From Bordetella parapertussis (GTDB lineage: Bacteria; Pseudomonadota; Gammaproteobacteria; Burkholderiales; Burkholderiaceae_C), in NCBI GenBank assembly GCA_945875935.1, contig CAMCNE010000101.1:1-7973 (forward strand): 7,973 bases of DNA. Reading direction: 5' to 3'. A model generated the notes under the pieces. That model saw only the letters and a list, made by a program, of their open reading frames with translations, was not told the origin of the DNA and made no database searches. Of this stretch, positions 1 to 6,830 are shown piece by piece (position 1 is the first letter of the stretch; every line of letters starts with the position of its first letter). Position numbers and translations under genes: made by a program.

Positions 1-1107
1 CTGTCGTTCGTGTACCGGCACACCACGCGAGATGTCACCAAGAACCTGAGCGTGGATGCCGGCGTGCAGGCCGTGCGCGAACTGCTGGGCCCGGTGTTTC
101 GCAACGCGCACCTGCACACCGCCGAGGAGACCCTTGAGCTCACCATCAGCCAGCGCGGCGTGTGCACGCTGCGCAGCACGCCGCTGCCGCCGCCAGCCGA
201 GGCCGACGCCCCCGGCCACGGGCGCGAGGCGCCAGCCACCGCCACCCACGACCGCGAAAAGCAGCGTTGGGTCGATGTGCGCCAGCCCTTTCTCACCGCG
301 CTGGGTGTGACCACCGCGCAGCACGATGTGGTGCCGGCGATGTCGCGCAAGTGGAAGCAGATCAACAAGTTCGTCGAGGTGTTCGGCGGTGCCTTGCGGG
401 CCTCGGGGCTGCTGCCCTCGGCCGATGCGCCGAGCGACGCGTCACCGCGAACGGTGCGCGTGGTCGACTTCGGCTCGGGCAAGGGCTACCTGACGTTTGC
501 GGTGCACGACCACCTGCGCGGCCAACCCGGCGTCGACCCGCAGGTCACCGGCGTCGAGCTGCGTGGCGATATGGTGCGTCTGGGCAATGCGGTGGCGCAA
601 AAGCTGGGGCTGCAAGGCCTGTGCTTTGACGAGGGCGATGTGAGCACACGCTGCGCCGAGCCGATCGACGTGATGATCGCGCTGCACGCGTGCGACACCG
701 CCACCGACCACGCCATCCACCACGGCCTGCGCGGCGGCGCGGCGGTGATCCTGTGCTCGCCGTGCTGCCACAAGCAGCTGCGCCCCCAACTGCTCAGCCC
801 GCATCCGCTGCGCCCCATCCTGCAGCACGGCGTGCACCTCGGCCAGCACGCCGAGATGCTCACCGACGGTCTGCGCGCGCTGCTGCTCGAAGCCTGCGGC
901 TACGACACGCAGGTGTTCGAATTTGTGGCGCTCGAGCACACGCAAAAGAACAAGATGATCCTGGCGGTGCGCCGCCCGGACGCGCGGCCCGCCGCCGCGA
1001 GCGCGGGTCAGATCGAAGACCTCAAGGCCTTCTACGGCATCCGCGATCACTGCCTCGAGGCGCTGTTGCGAGCTGACGGGCTGCTGCCGAAAGCACCGGC
1101 TCGCTGA
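1..1107 (+). CDS. SAM-dependent methyltransferase (Methyltransf_32-like), 5' partial
   Basis: This is a class I SAM-dependent methyltransferase whose start lies before the window. The frame is open from base 1, and the residues before the first GTG (LSF, then VYRHTTRDVTKN) read as normal protein, so the GTG at 10 is not taken as the start. In visible numbering (368 residues), an N-terminal region carries the TRDVTKN motif at 9-15. A Pro/Ala-rich variable linker spans about 59-87. A conserved helix KWKQINKFVEVF lies at 117-128. The SAM-binding glycine loop DFGSGKGY follows strand 1 at 156-163, and strand 2 ends in the acidic GVEL. LHACDTATD follows strand 4 at 228-236, and SPCCHK follows strand 5 at 253-258. 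HACD and SPCC are reminiscent of the METTL25/GSTCD-like Methyltransf_32 group. In that group the substrate is often RNA or unknown, so no substrate is assigned here. The fold is confident and the substrate is unknown. Confidence 0.85.
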   Translation: MSFVYRHTTRDVTKNLSVDAGVQAVRELLGPVFRNAHLHTAEETLELTISQRGVCTLRSTPLPPPAEADAPGHGREAPATATHDREKQRWVDVRQPFLTALGVTTAQHDVVPAMSRKWKQINKFVEVFGGALRASGLLPSADAPSDASPRTVRVVDFGSGKGYLTFAVHDHLRGQPGVDPQVTGVELRGDMVRLGNAVAQKLGLQGLCFDEGDVSTRCAEPIDVMIALHACDTATDHAIHHGLRGGAAVILCSPCCHKQLRPQLLSPHPLRPILQHGVHLGQHAEMLTDGLRALLLEACGYDTQVFEFVALEHTQKNKMILAVRRPDARPAAASAGQIEDLKAFYGIRDHCLEALLRADGLLPKAPAR

Positions 1108-1130
1108 GCCCAGGGGGTGGGCAATCCCCC
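1108..1130 (+). other. Short overlapping inverted repeats after the methyltransferase stop
   Basis: Immediately after the TGA, GCCCA (1108-1112) and TGGGC (1118-1122) form a perfect 5-bp stem around a GGGGG loop. The same G5 (1113-1117) could instead pair with CCCCC at 1126-1130. The two pairings exclude each other. No T-tract follows, so this is not a canonical intrinsic terminator. It may be a weak RNA structure at the 3' end of the methyltransferase message, or chance in GC-rich DNA. Confidence 0.2.
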
Positions 1131-1155
1131 GTGCGCAAGGGCGCGGCGCGCGCAA

Positions 1156-1161
1156 CACAAT
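1156..1161 (+). promoter_or_regulatory. Candidate -10 box for a leaderless Lon-like mRNA
   Basis: CACAAT matches the sigma-70 TATAAT consensus at 4 of 6 positions, including the important A2 and T6. Six bases (GCGCCG) separate it from the ATG at 1168. Transcription starting the usual 7 or so bases downstream would therefore begin on the A of the start codon and give a leaderless message. In support, no Shine-Dalgarno sequence precedes this ATG. Against it, no good -35 hexamer stands 16-18 bases upstream. This is inferred from sequence only. Confidence 0.35.
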
Positions 1162-1167
1162 GCGCCG

Positions 1168-1851
1168 ATGGAAGTACCCGCCCCCGAGCAGTTGTCGCAG
1201 CTGCCGCTGTTCCCCTTGCGCAGCGTGCTGTTTCCGGGGGGCTATCTGCCGCTGCGGATCTTCGAGGTGCGCTACCTTGACATGATCGGCCGCAGCCACA
1301 AGGCCGGCACACCGTTCGGCGTGGTTTGCCTGACGCAAGGGCGCGAAGTCCGCTCGGCGCCCGGATCGGCGGGAGCACCGTCGGGTTACAGCGACGAGTC
1401 CTTCCACACCGAAGGCACGCTGGCCACCATCACCCGCTTGGAGCGCCCTCACCCTGGGCTGATGACGATCCAGTGCACCGGCACGCAGCGCTTTCGCATC
1501 CGCTCGAGCGAGCGGCTCAAGCACGGGCTGTGGGTGGCCGACGTCGAACTGCTGCCGCAGGACATGCCGGTGCCGATTCCCGCGGATCTCGAAAACGCGG
1601 CGTTTTCACTGCAAGAGCTGGTGCGCGGCTTGTCCGAGCGCGCGGGCGATCCGGCTGAAATGCCGCTGCAGCCGCCCTATCAGTGGGGCGATTGCGGCTG
1701 GCTGGCCAACCGCTGGTGCGAGCTGTTGCCGCTCGATGCAGATCAAAAGCAGCGGCTGATGTCGCTGGACAACCCGCTGCTGCGCCTGGAGCTGGTGAGC
1801 GATCTGCTGCAGCACATGGGGCTGGACCAGCCCGCGGCCGGCGCGAGCTGA
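1168..1851 (+). CDS. Stand-alone Lon N-terminal (substrate-binding) domain protein
   Basis: This 227-residue protein matches the LON substrate-binding domain (PF02190) over nearly its whole length. The N-terminal signature LPLFPLRSVLFPGG at 12-25 is followed by LPLRIFEVRYLDMI at 27-40. A central beta-rich part ends in TGTQRFRI. A helical C-terminal part carries GWLANRWCELLPL and then KQRLMSLDN. The AAA+ ATPase (no Walker A) and the Ser/Lys protease domain of true Lon are absent. It is therefore not a protease and may bind unfolded segments or act as an adaptor, but its role is unknown. I chose the ATG at 1168. An upstream in-frame GTG at 1117 would add an Arg/Ala-rich stretch with no domain match. 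No Shine-Dalgarno is visible, which fits the leaderless promoter candidate. The gene follows the methyltransferase by 60 bases on the same strand and converges on the PAP2 gene. Confidence 0.88.
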   Translation: MEVPAPEQLSQLPLFPLRSVLFPGGYLPLRIFEVRYLDMIGRSHKAGTPFGVVCLTQGREVRSAPGSAGAPSGYSDESFHTEGTLATITRLERPHPGLMTIQCTGTQRFRIRSSERLKHGLWVADVELLPQDMPVPIPADLENAAFSLQELVRGLSERAGDPAEMPLQPPYQWGDCGWLANRWCELLPLDADQKQRLMSLDNPLLRLELVSDLLQHMGLDQPAAGAS

Positions 1852-1858
1852 GCGATCT

Positions 1859-2533
1859 TCAGCGTCGCTGCTGCCCTAGCAGCCAGTCGGCGTGCATGTC
1901 GCCGCGGGTGTAGGGAACGTGGCGACCAGACACCTGCAGCGCCCAATGGGTGATCAGCCCGTGGGTGTCTGACGGCGGCGCGCCGACCGGCGTCAAGCCG
2001 AACCACAGCGTGAGGATGACGGGCACCCACAGCGCCGAGCGCATCGTCGGCAGCCGGCCCGCACTCAGCGCGGCGGCCGACACCGCAGCGCCCAGCGCCA
2101 GCCCCATCAGCACCTCGACCCAGGAGTGCGCGCCGATGGCGATGCGCGACACACCGACCAGCACCGCCAGCGCGATGCCCAGCGACAGCCCCGTGCGGCG
2201 CCAGTCGGGTGCGGCCGGCCCGGCCAGGGCGTGCAGCGCCACCATGCTGGCCAGCGGATAGATCGCCGCAGCGAGCATCGAGTGGCCGGAGATGCCGGTG
2301 TAGTCCAGCGGCGCGTAGCCCACGCCGTAGCCCATGAAGGCGATCTTCGAGGCGACCGTCACACCCACCGCAGCACCGAGCCCGAGCGTCCACACGGCCG
2401 CCAGCCGCACCGAGCGGCCCCGCCAGACCAGCCACAGCGCCAGCAGCACGACCGCAGGCAGCAAGATCAGCGCCTCGCCCAGCCGCGTGATCAACAGCCA
2501 CAGCACATCGGGCTCGACCGGCATCGGCGTCAT
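1859..2533 (-). CDS. PAP2-superfamily membrane phosphatase, atypical motifs
   Basis: This 224-residue integral membrane protein has about six hydrophobic segments, roughly at 15-37, 45-62, 84-104, 113-131, 139-159 and 165-182. It belongs to the PAP2 (type 2 phosphatidic acid phosphatase) superfamily, whose members remove phosphate from lipid or polyprenyl phosphates. Motif 2 reads GISGH (80-84) instead of PSGH. Motif 3 reads SRIAIGAHSWVE (129-140), which keeps Ser-Arg and the nucleophile His136 but has Glu in place of the usual Asp. Motif 1 keeps Lys63, but the following Arg-Pro is missing. A polar tail of about 40 residues follows the last membrane segment. The ATG overlaps the permease stop as ATGA, and AGGAG stands 8 bases upstream inside the permease gene, so the start is well supported and translational coupling is likely. 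The substrate is unknown. Candidates are undecaprenyl pyrophosphate, phosphatidate or phosphatidylglycerophosphate. Confidence 0.85.
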   Translation of the reverse strand: MTPMPVEPDVLWLLITRLGEALILLPAVVLLALWLVWRGRSVRLAAVWTLGLGAAVGVTVASKIAFMGYGVGYAPLDYTGISGHSMLAAAIYPLASMVALHALAGPAAPDWRRTGLSLGIALAVLVGVSRIAIGAHSWVEVLMGLALGAAVSAAALSAGRLPTMRSALWVPVILTLWFGLTPVGAPPSDTHGLITHWALQVSGRHVPYTRGDMHADWLLGQQRR

Positions 2534-5500
2534 GGTGAGCGCTCCTGTTGCGCGGTGCGCCGCGGCAGCCAGCGCATCACGGCGAGCACCGCATCGTCGA
2601 CAAAGGTGAACACCACAGGGATCACCAGCAGGCTCAGGAAGGTGGAAGTGATCAGCCCGCCGATGACCACGATGGCCATCGGCGCACGGAAGCTCGGATC
2701 CACCCCCAGACCGATCGCGATCGGCAGCATGCCCGCACCCATGGCGATGGTGGTCATGACGATGGGCCGTGCGCGCTTGTGGCTGGCGTCGAGCAGCGCC
2801 TCCCAGCGCGACAGGCCGCGCTCGCGGCGCGCCACGATGGCGTACTCGACCAGCAAGATGGAGTTCTTGGTGGCGATGCCCATGAGCATGATCAGCCCGA
2901 TCAGCGAGGGCATCGAGATCGCGGTGTTCGAGACGAACAGCGCCAGGAAGGCGCCCGGCACCGACAGCACCAGCGCGGCCAGGATGGTCACCGGCTGCAC
3001 GAAATCCTTGAACAGCAGCACCAGCACGATGTAGATGCACAGCACACCGTAGAGCATGGCCACGCCGAAGCTCTCGAACAGGTCGTTCATGGTCTCGGCG
3101 TCGCCCACCGTCTTTTGCGTCACGCCTGGCGGCAGCGTCTGCAGGCTGGGCAGCGCCGACGCGGCGGCCTTGATGGCGCCCAGCGGCTGGTTGTTGAGCT
3201 CGATTTCCAGGTTGACGTTGCGCTGGCGGTCATAGCGGTCGATCTGCGCCGGGCCGCTGTCCAGCGTCAGCGTGGCCACATTGCCCAGGCGTTGCGGGCC
3301 GTGGGTGCCGGGCACCGCCAGACGCGACAGCAACTCGATGTCGCTGCGTGCCTGGGCGTCGAGCTTGACCACGATAGGCACCTGGCGCTGCGTCAGGTTC
3401 ATCTTGGGCAGGCTCTGGTCGTAGTCACCGCGGGTGGCGATGCGCAGGGTGTCGGCGATGGCCGCCGAGGTCACGCCCAGATCGGCCGCGCGCGCGAAGT
3501 CGGGCCGCACGATGAGCTCGGGGCGCACCAGGCTCGACGTCGATGTGACGTTGCCAATGCCCGGCAGCGTGCGCAGCTCGCGCTCGACCAGCCGCGCATG
3601 CTCGTTGAGGGCGCCCCCGTCTTCGCTGGCCAGCACCAGCACGTACTTGGCGCCGGCGGCGGCCAGCCCGACCTTGATGCGCGCGCCCGGCAGCTCGCTC
3701 ATCAGCTCGCGCAGCTGGCCCTCGATCACCTGCTTGGACACCCCTGAGCGTTCGCCACGCGGTGTCAGCTTGATGGTCAGCGTGGCGGTGCGTACGTCGG
3801 GCGCGCCCGCCGCGGCAAACGGGTCTGCGCCGGTCATGCCGCCGCCCACCGCGGTGTACACGCGCTTGACGTGCGGATTGCGCTCGACCAGCGCGCGCGC
3901 ACGCTCGGCGGCCTCCAGCGTTTGCTCGAAAGTGCTGCCCGGAGGCAGCGACACCGTGACCTGCGTTTGCGACAGGTCGTCGGCGGGGATGAAGCCGGTG
4001 GGCAGCAGCGGCGCCAGCGCCACCGAGCCAGCCAGGAACACGCCGGCGGCCAGCAGCGTCCAGCCGCGATGGGTCAGGCACCAGCGCGTCCAGCGCAGGC
4101 ACACGATCACCCAGCGCGGCTCGGTGTCTGCGTGGCTGCTGCCCTCGCGCAGCAAGTAGGCCGACATCATGGGCGTGAGCAGCCGCGCCACCACCAGCGA
4201 GAAGAACACCGCGATCGCTGCCGTCCAGCCGAACTGCACGAAAAAGCGCCCTGCGATGCCGCTCATGAAGGCCGTGGGCAGGAACACCGCGATCAGCGTG
4301 AAGCTGGTGGCGATCACCGCCAGGCCGATCTCGTCGGCCGCATCCGTGGCCGCTTGCAGCGGCGTCTTGCCCATGCGCAGGTGCCGCGCGATGTTCTCGA
4401 TCTCGACGATCGCGTCATCGACCAAGATGCCCACCACCAAAGACAGCGACAGCAGCGTGACCGTGTTGAGCGAAAAGCCCAGCAGGTACATCGCGCCGAA
4501 AGTGGGGATGGCCGACAGCGGCAGCGCGGTGGCCGCGACGAAAGTGGCACGGCTGTCGCGCAGGAACAGCCACACCACCAGCACGGCCAGTGCGGCGCCC
4601 TCGTAGAGCAGCAGCATCGAGCCGTCGAAGCTGTCTTGCACCGGCTCGACGAAGTTGAAGGCCTCGGTGATGGTGATCTCGGGATGGGCGGCACGCAACC
4701 GATCGAGCTCGGCGCGCACCAGCTCGGCCACCTCGGTGACACCGGCGCCTCGGCTGCGCGAGATCTCGAAGGCGACCACCGGCTGACCGTTGAGCAGCGC
4801 GGCCGAGCGGGTCTCGGCCACGGTGTCGCGCACGCTGGCCACCTGATCGAGCCGCACATGCCTGCCGTCGGACAAGGTGATGTCGATGCGCGCGAGCTCC
4901 TCGGCGGACCTCACGGTGGCGATGGTGCGCACCGACTGTTCGGCGTCGCCCACGTCGGTGCGCCCACCCGAGGCGTCTTGCTGAATCTGCCGCAACTGCC
5001 GCGAGATGTCCGACGCCGAGGCATTGAGCGCTTGCAGCTTGAGCGCATCGAGCGCGACGTGCACCTCGCGGGTCGCACCGCCCACGCGGCTGACGGCGCC
5101 AACGCCGCGGATGCGCAGCATGTCCTTGGCGATGGTGTTGTCGACGAACCAGCTCAGGGCCTCGTCGTCCATGCCGCTCGAGGCCACGGTGTAGGTGAGG
5201 ATGGGCGAGCCTGCAATCTCGAGCTTGGCGATCACCGGCTCGCGCAGGTCGCCCGGCAGATCGGTGCTGATGCGGTTGACGGCCTCGCGAACGTCGTCGA
5301 CGGCTTCTTGCAGCGGCTTTTCAAGGCGGAACTCGACGCTGATGACGGCGGAGCTGTCCTGCAACTTGGCGTAGATGTGCTTGACGCCCGAGATTCGGGC
5401 CACCGAGTTCTCGATCTTGCGCACCACGTCGGTCTCGAGCTGCGAGGGCGAGGCGCCGGGCAGCGTGGCCGTCACCGTGACCACCGGCAGCTCGAGGTCC

Positions 5501-5613
5501 GGAAACATCTGCACCTTCATGGCCCGAAAGCCCATCAGCCCGGCCACCGTCAGCAAGACGAACAGCATCACCGCCGGGATCGGGTTCTTGATCGACCAGG
5601 TCGAGAAGTTCAT
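2530..5613 (-). CDS. RND efflux permease, HAE-1 (AcrB-like) type
   Basis: This is the inner-membrane proton/drug antiporter of a tripartite efflux pump. Its 1027 residues are close to the usual 1020-1050. The twelve-helix, two-half architecture is visible. TM1 lies at about 11-29, followed by a periplasmic porter region at 30-333 and TM2-TM6 at 334-485. TM7 (515-537) leads into a second porter region to about 846, and TM8-TM12 fill 848-1005. TM4 carries GILVDDAIVEIEN, with the proton-relay pair Asp399-Asp400 (AcrB Asp407/408). TM10 carries GIATKN with Lys916 (AcrB Lys940). The VDDAIV form is typical of HAE-1 drug pumps and differs from the VDGAVV form of heavy-metal RND pumps. Porter motifs such as FPDLELPVV (37-45) and DRQRNVNLEIELN (795-807) are intact. 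The adaptor gene ends 11 bases upstream, and only a weak GAAG-type ribosome site precedes the ATG. No frameshift or missing key residue was seen. The substrate cannot be told. Confidence 0.95.
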   Translation of the reverse strand: MNFSTWSIKNPIPAVMLFVLLTVAGLMGFRAMKVQMFPDLELPVVTVTATLPGASPSQLETDVVRKIENSVARISGVKHIYAKLQDSSAVISVEFRLEKPLQEAVDDVREAVNRISTDLPGDLREPVIAKLEIAGSPILTYTVASSGMDDEALSWFVDNTIAKDMLRIRGVGAVSRVGGATREVHVALDALKLQALNASASDISRQLRQIQQDASGGRTDVGDAEQSVRTIATVRSAEELARIDITLSDGRHVRLDQVASVRDTVAETRSAALLNGQPVVAFEISRSRGAGVTEVAELVRAELDRLRAAHPEITITEAFNFVEPVQDSFDGSMLLLYEGAALAVLVVWLFLRDSRATFVAATALPLSAIPTFGAMYLLGFSLNTVTLLSLSLVVGILVDDAIVEIENIARHLRMGKTPLQAATDAADEIGLAVIATSFTLIAVFLPTAFMSGIAGRFFVQFGWTAAIAVFFSLVVARLLTPMMSAYLLREGSSHADTEPRWVIVCLRWTRWCLTHRGWTLLAAGVFLAGSVALAPLLPTGFIPADDLSQTQVTVSLPPGSTFEQTLEAAERARALVERNPHVKRVYTAVGGGMTGADPFAAAGAPDVRTATLTIKLTPRGERSGVSKQVIEGQLRELMSELPGARIKVGLAAAGAKYVLVLASEDGGALNEHARLVERELRTLPGIGNVTSTSSLVRPELIVRPDFARAADLGVTSAAIADTLRIATRGDYDQSLPKMNLTQRQVPIVVKLDAQARSDIELLSRLAVPGTHGPQRLGNVATLTLDSGPAQIDRYDRQRNVNLEIELNNQPLGAIKAAASALPSLQTLPPGVTQKTVGDAETMNDLFESFGVAMLYGVLCIYIVLVLLFKDFVQPVTILAALVLSVPGAFLALFVSNTAISMPSLIGLIMLMGIATKNSILLVEYAIVARRERGLSRWEALLDASHKRARPIVMTTIAMGAGMLPIAIGLGVDPSFRAPMAIVVIGGLITSTFLSLLVIPVVFTFVDDAVLAVMRWLPRRTAQQERSP
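2542..2546 (-). promoter_or_regulatory. Ribosome binding site of the PAP2 gene
   Basis: AGGAG on the minus strand lies 8 bases before the PAP2 ATG and inside the last codons of the permease. It fixes the start at 2533, although the same frame stays open upstream to about 3040 inside the permease gene. Together with the ATGA overlap it indicates re-initiation or coupled translation after the permease. Confidence 0.7.
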
Positions 5614-5624
5614 GGTCGGTGCTT

Positions 5625-6797
5625 CTAGCGAGCGCTCTGCGCGTTGACCGACTGGCCCGGTGTGGCCACGTGCGGCTCGGTGATCACCCGCACGGTGTCG
5701 CCGTCGCCGAGGAAGGCCACGCCGCTGGCGGCCACGCGGGCGCTGGCGTCGAGCCCGCCGGTGATCTCGATGCGATCGCCCAGCCGCCGACCCACCGACA
5801 CCTTGACCTCGTGCACCTTGTTGTCAGCGTCGAGTCGCATCACGTGGCTCAGCCCGTCGCGCAGCATCACCGCGCTTTGCGGCAGCGTCTGGCTGCGCTG
5901 CTGGCCGAGCATGAACTCGCCGCGGGCGAACATGCCCGCGCGCGCCGCACTGCCCGCAGGCAGGTCGACGTAGACCAGTGCGTCGCGCGTTTGCGCGTTC
6001 ACCGTGGGCGCCACCATGCGCAGCCGGCCGGTGATGGCGTTGCCGGCAGCCTCGCCGGGGGCCTCGCCCGACAGCGTGATGCGCGCGGCCAGACCGGGCT
6101 TGAGCCGGCTCAGATCGGCCGCCTGCACCTCGGCGCGCCACTCGAGGCGGCCCTGGCGGATCATGCGAAACAGCTCCTGACCCGGCGGCGTGACCGCGCC
6201 CACGGTGGCGCTGCGAGCCGAGATCACGCCGTCGTCGGGTGCCAGCACTTGGGTGTGCTTGAGCCGCAGCCGCTGCACCTGGCTGGCCGCGCGCTGCGCC
6301 TCGACGCGGGCCTGCGCGGTGCGCTCGGCGGTCTGGTACTGCTGAATCTGCTGCGCGCTCAGCGCCCCGGTGGCTTGCAGGCCGCGCGCGCGTTCGGCAT
6401 TGGCGGCTGCTTCGGCTGCGGTGGCTTCGGCCTCGGCCAGTCGGGCCAGCACCTCGCCCAGATCGGCTTGCACTGTCTCAGGCGCAAAGCTGGCCAGCAC
6501 CTGGCCGCGCCGCACCACATCGCCCACGTTGACACGCACGGTCTCCATGCGCAGGCCGCCCACCTCGCTGCCGATGCTGGCCTCCTGCCAGGCGGCGATG
6601 CTGCCGTTGGCGGTGAGGGTCACCGGCACATCGGTGGCCTGCAGTTGCGCCAGCGTGATCGACAGCGCGGCCCGGGTGCCGGGCGCGGCGGCTGATTGGG
6701 GGCTGTCGGCGGCGTGGGCCAGCAGCAGCAAGGAGCCGGCCACGGCGGCCACGACGAAGAGGGCCAGCGAAGGGATGAGGCGGGATGTCAGGCGCAT
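5625..6797 (-). CDS. RND efflux periplasmic adaptor subunit (MFP/HlyD family)
   Basis: This 390-residue membrane fusion protein would link the permease to the outer membrane channel in the periplasm. The N-terminus has Arg residues and a hydrophobic stretch (about 8-27), then AHAAD, which fits a Sec signal peptide cut near residues 29-30 or an uncleaved anchor. The protein has no cysteine at all, so it is not a lipoprotein like AcrA or MexA. The first lipoyl half is at about 72-106 (EASIGSEVGG and VNVGDVVRRGQVLASF). An Ala/Glu/Gln-rich helical hairpin spans about 108-178. The second lipoyl half is at about 182-213 (VLAPDDGVISA, then VGAVTPPGQELF). Beta-barrel and membrane-proximal domains follow to the end. 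I chose the ATG at 6797 because AGGA lies 6 bases before it. A TTG two codons upstream (6803) abuts that AGGA and is less likely. The neighbours give the order channel, adaptor, permease in one operon. Confidence 0.93.
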   Translation of the reverse strand: MRLTSRLIPSLALFVVAAVAGSLLLLAHAADSPQSAAAPGTRAALSITLAQLQATDVPVTLTANGSIAAWQEASIGSEVGGLRMETVRVNVGDVVRRGQVLASFAPETVQADLGEVLARLAEAEATAAEAAANAERARGLQATGALSAQQIQQYQTAERTAQARVEAQRAASQVQRLRLKHTQVLAPDDGVISARSATVGAVTPPGQELFRMIRQGRLEWRAEVQAADLSRLKPGLAARITLSGEAPGEAAGNAITGRLRMVAPTVNAQTRDALVYVDLPAGSAARAGMFARGEFMLGQQRSQTLPQSAVMLRDGLSHVMRLDADNKVHEVKVSVGRRLGDRIEITGGLDASARVAASGVAFLGDGDTVRVITEPHVATPGQSVNAQSAR

Positions 6798-6803
6798 GGG
6801 CAA

Positions 6804-6807
6804 TCCT
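6804..6807 (-). promoter_or_regulatory. Ribosome binding site of the adaptor gene
   Basis: AGGA on the minus strand, 6 bases before the ATG at 6797, sits in the 33-base gap after the channel gene. It decides the start in favour of ATG over the TTG at 6803, for which the spacing would be zero. Confidence 0.6.
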
Positions 6808-6830
6808 GCGTGTTTCGTGGTGTGGGCGGC

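Noticed and set aside
10..12. GTG at 10 as the start of the methyltransferase
   Set aside because: The frame is open to base 1 and the residues before it fit the family, so the true start is upstream of the window.
1117..1167. GTG at 1117 as the start of the Lon-like protein
   Set aside because: The added 17 residues are Arg/Ala-rich and lie outside the domain. The ATG at 1168 fits the family's N-terminus.
442..1524. 360-codon minus-strand frame across the methyltransferase and Lon-like genes
   Set aside because: It is antisense to two well-supported genes, has Arg/Ala/His-rich composition and no motif. Its length is explained by GC-rich codon bias.
1860..1883. Intrinsic terminator between the Lon-like and PAP2 genes
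   Set aside because: The stems are only 5-6 bp and no T-tract follows on either strand.
2126..3034. 302-codon plus-strand frame opposite PAP2 and the permease end
   Set aside because: It runs across the junction of two real minus-strand genes and has no recognisable protein features.
2534..3040. Upstream extension of the PAP2 frame to 393 residues
   Set aside because: The extra part lies inside the permease gene and reads as Arg/Ala/His-rich shadow. The ATG at 2533 has a proper ribosome site.
2548..3747. 399-codon plus-strand frame opposite the permease C-terminal half
   Set aside because: It is an antisense shadow with repetitive His/Arg/Gln composition and no domain.
3871..5628. 585-codon open frame on the plus strand opposite the permease
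   Set aside because: It lies wholly antisense to a clear RND permease, is rich in His, Arg, Gln and Gly as expected for a GC-rich shadow frame, and shows no recognisable domain.
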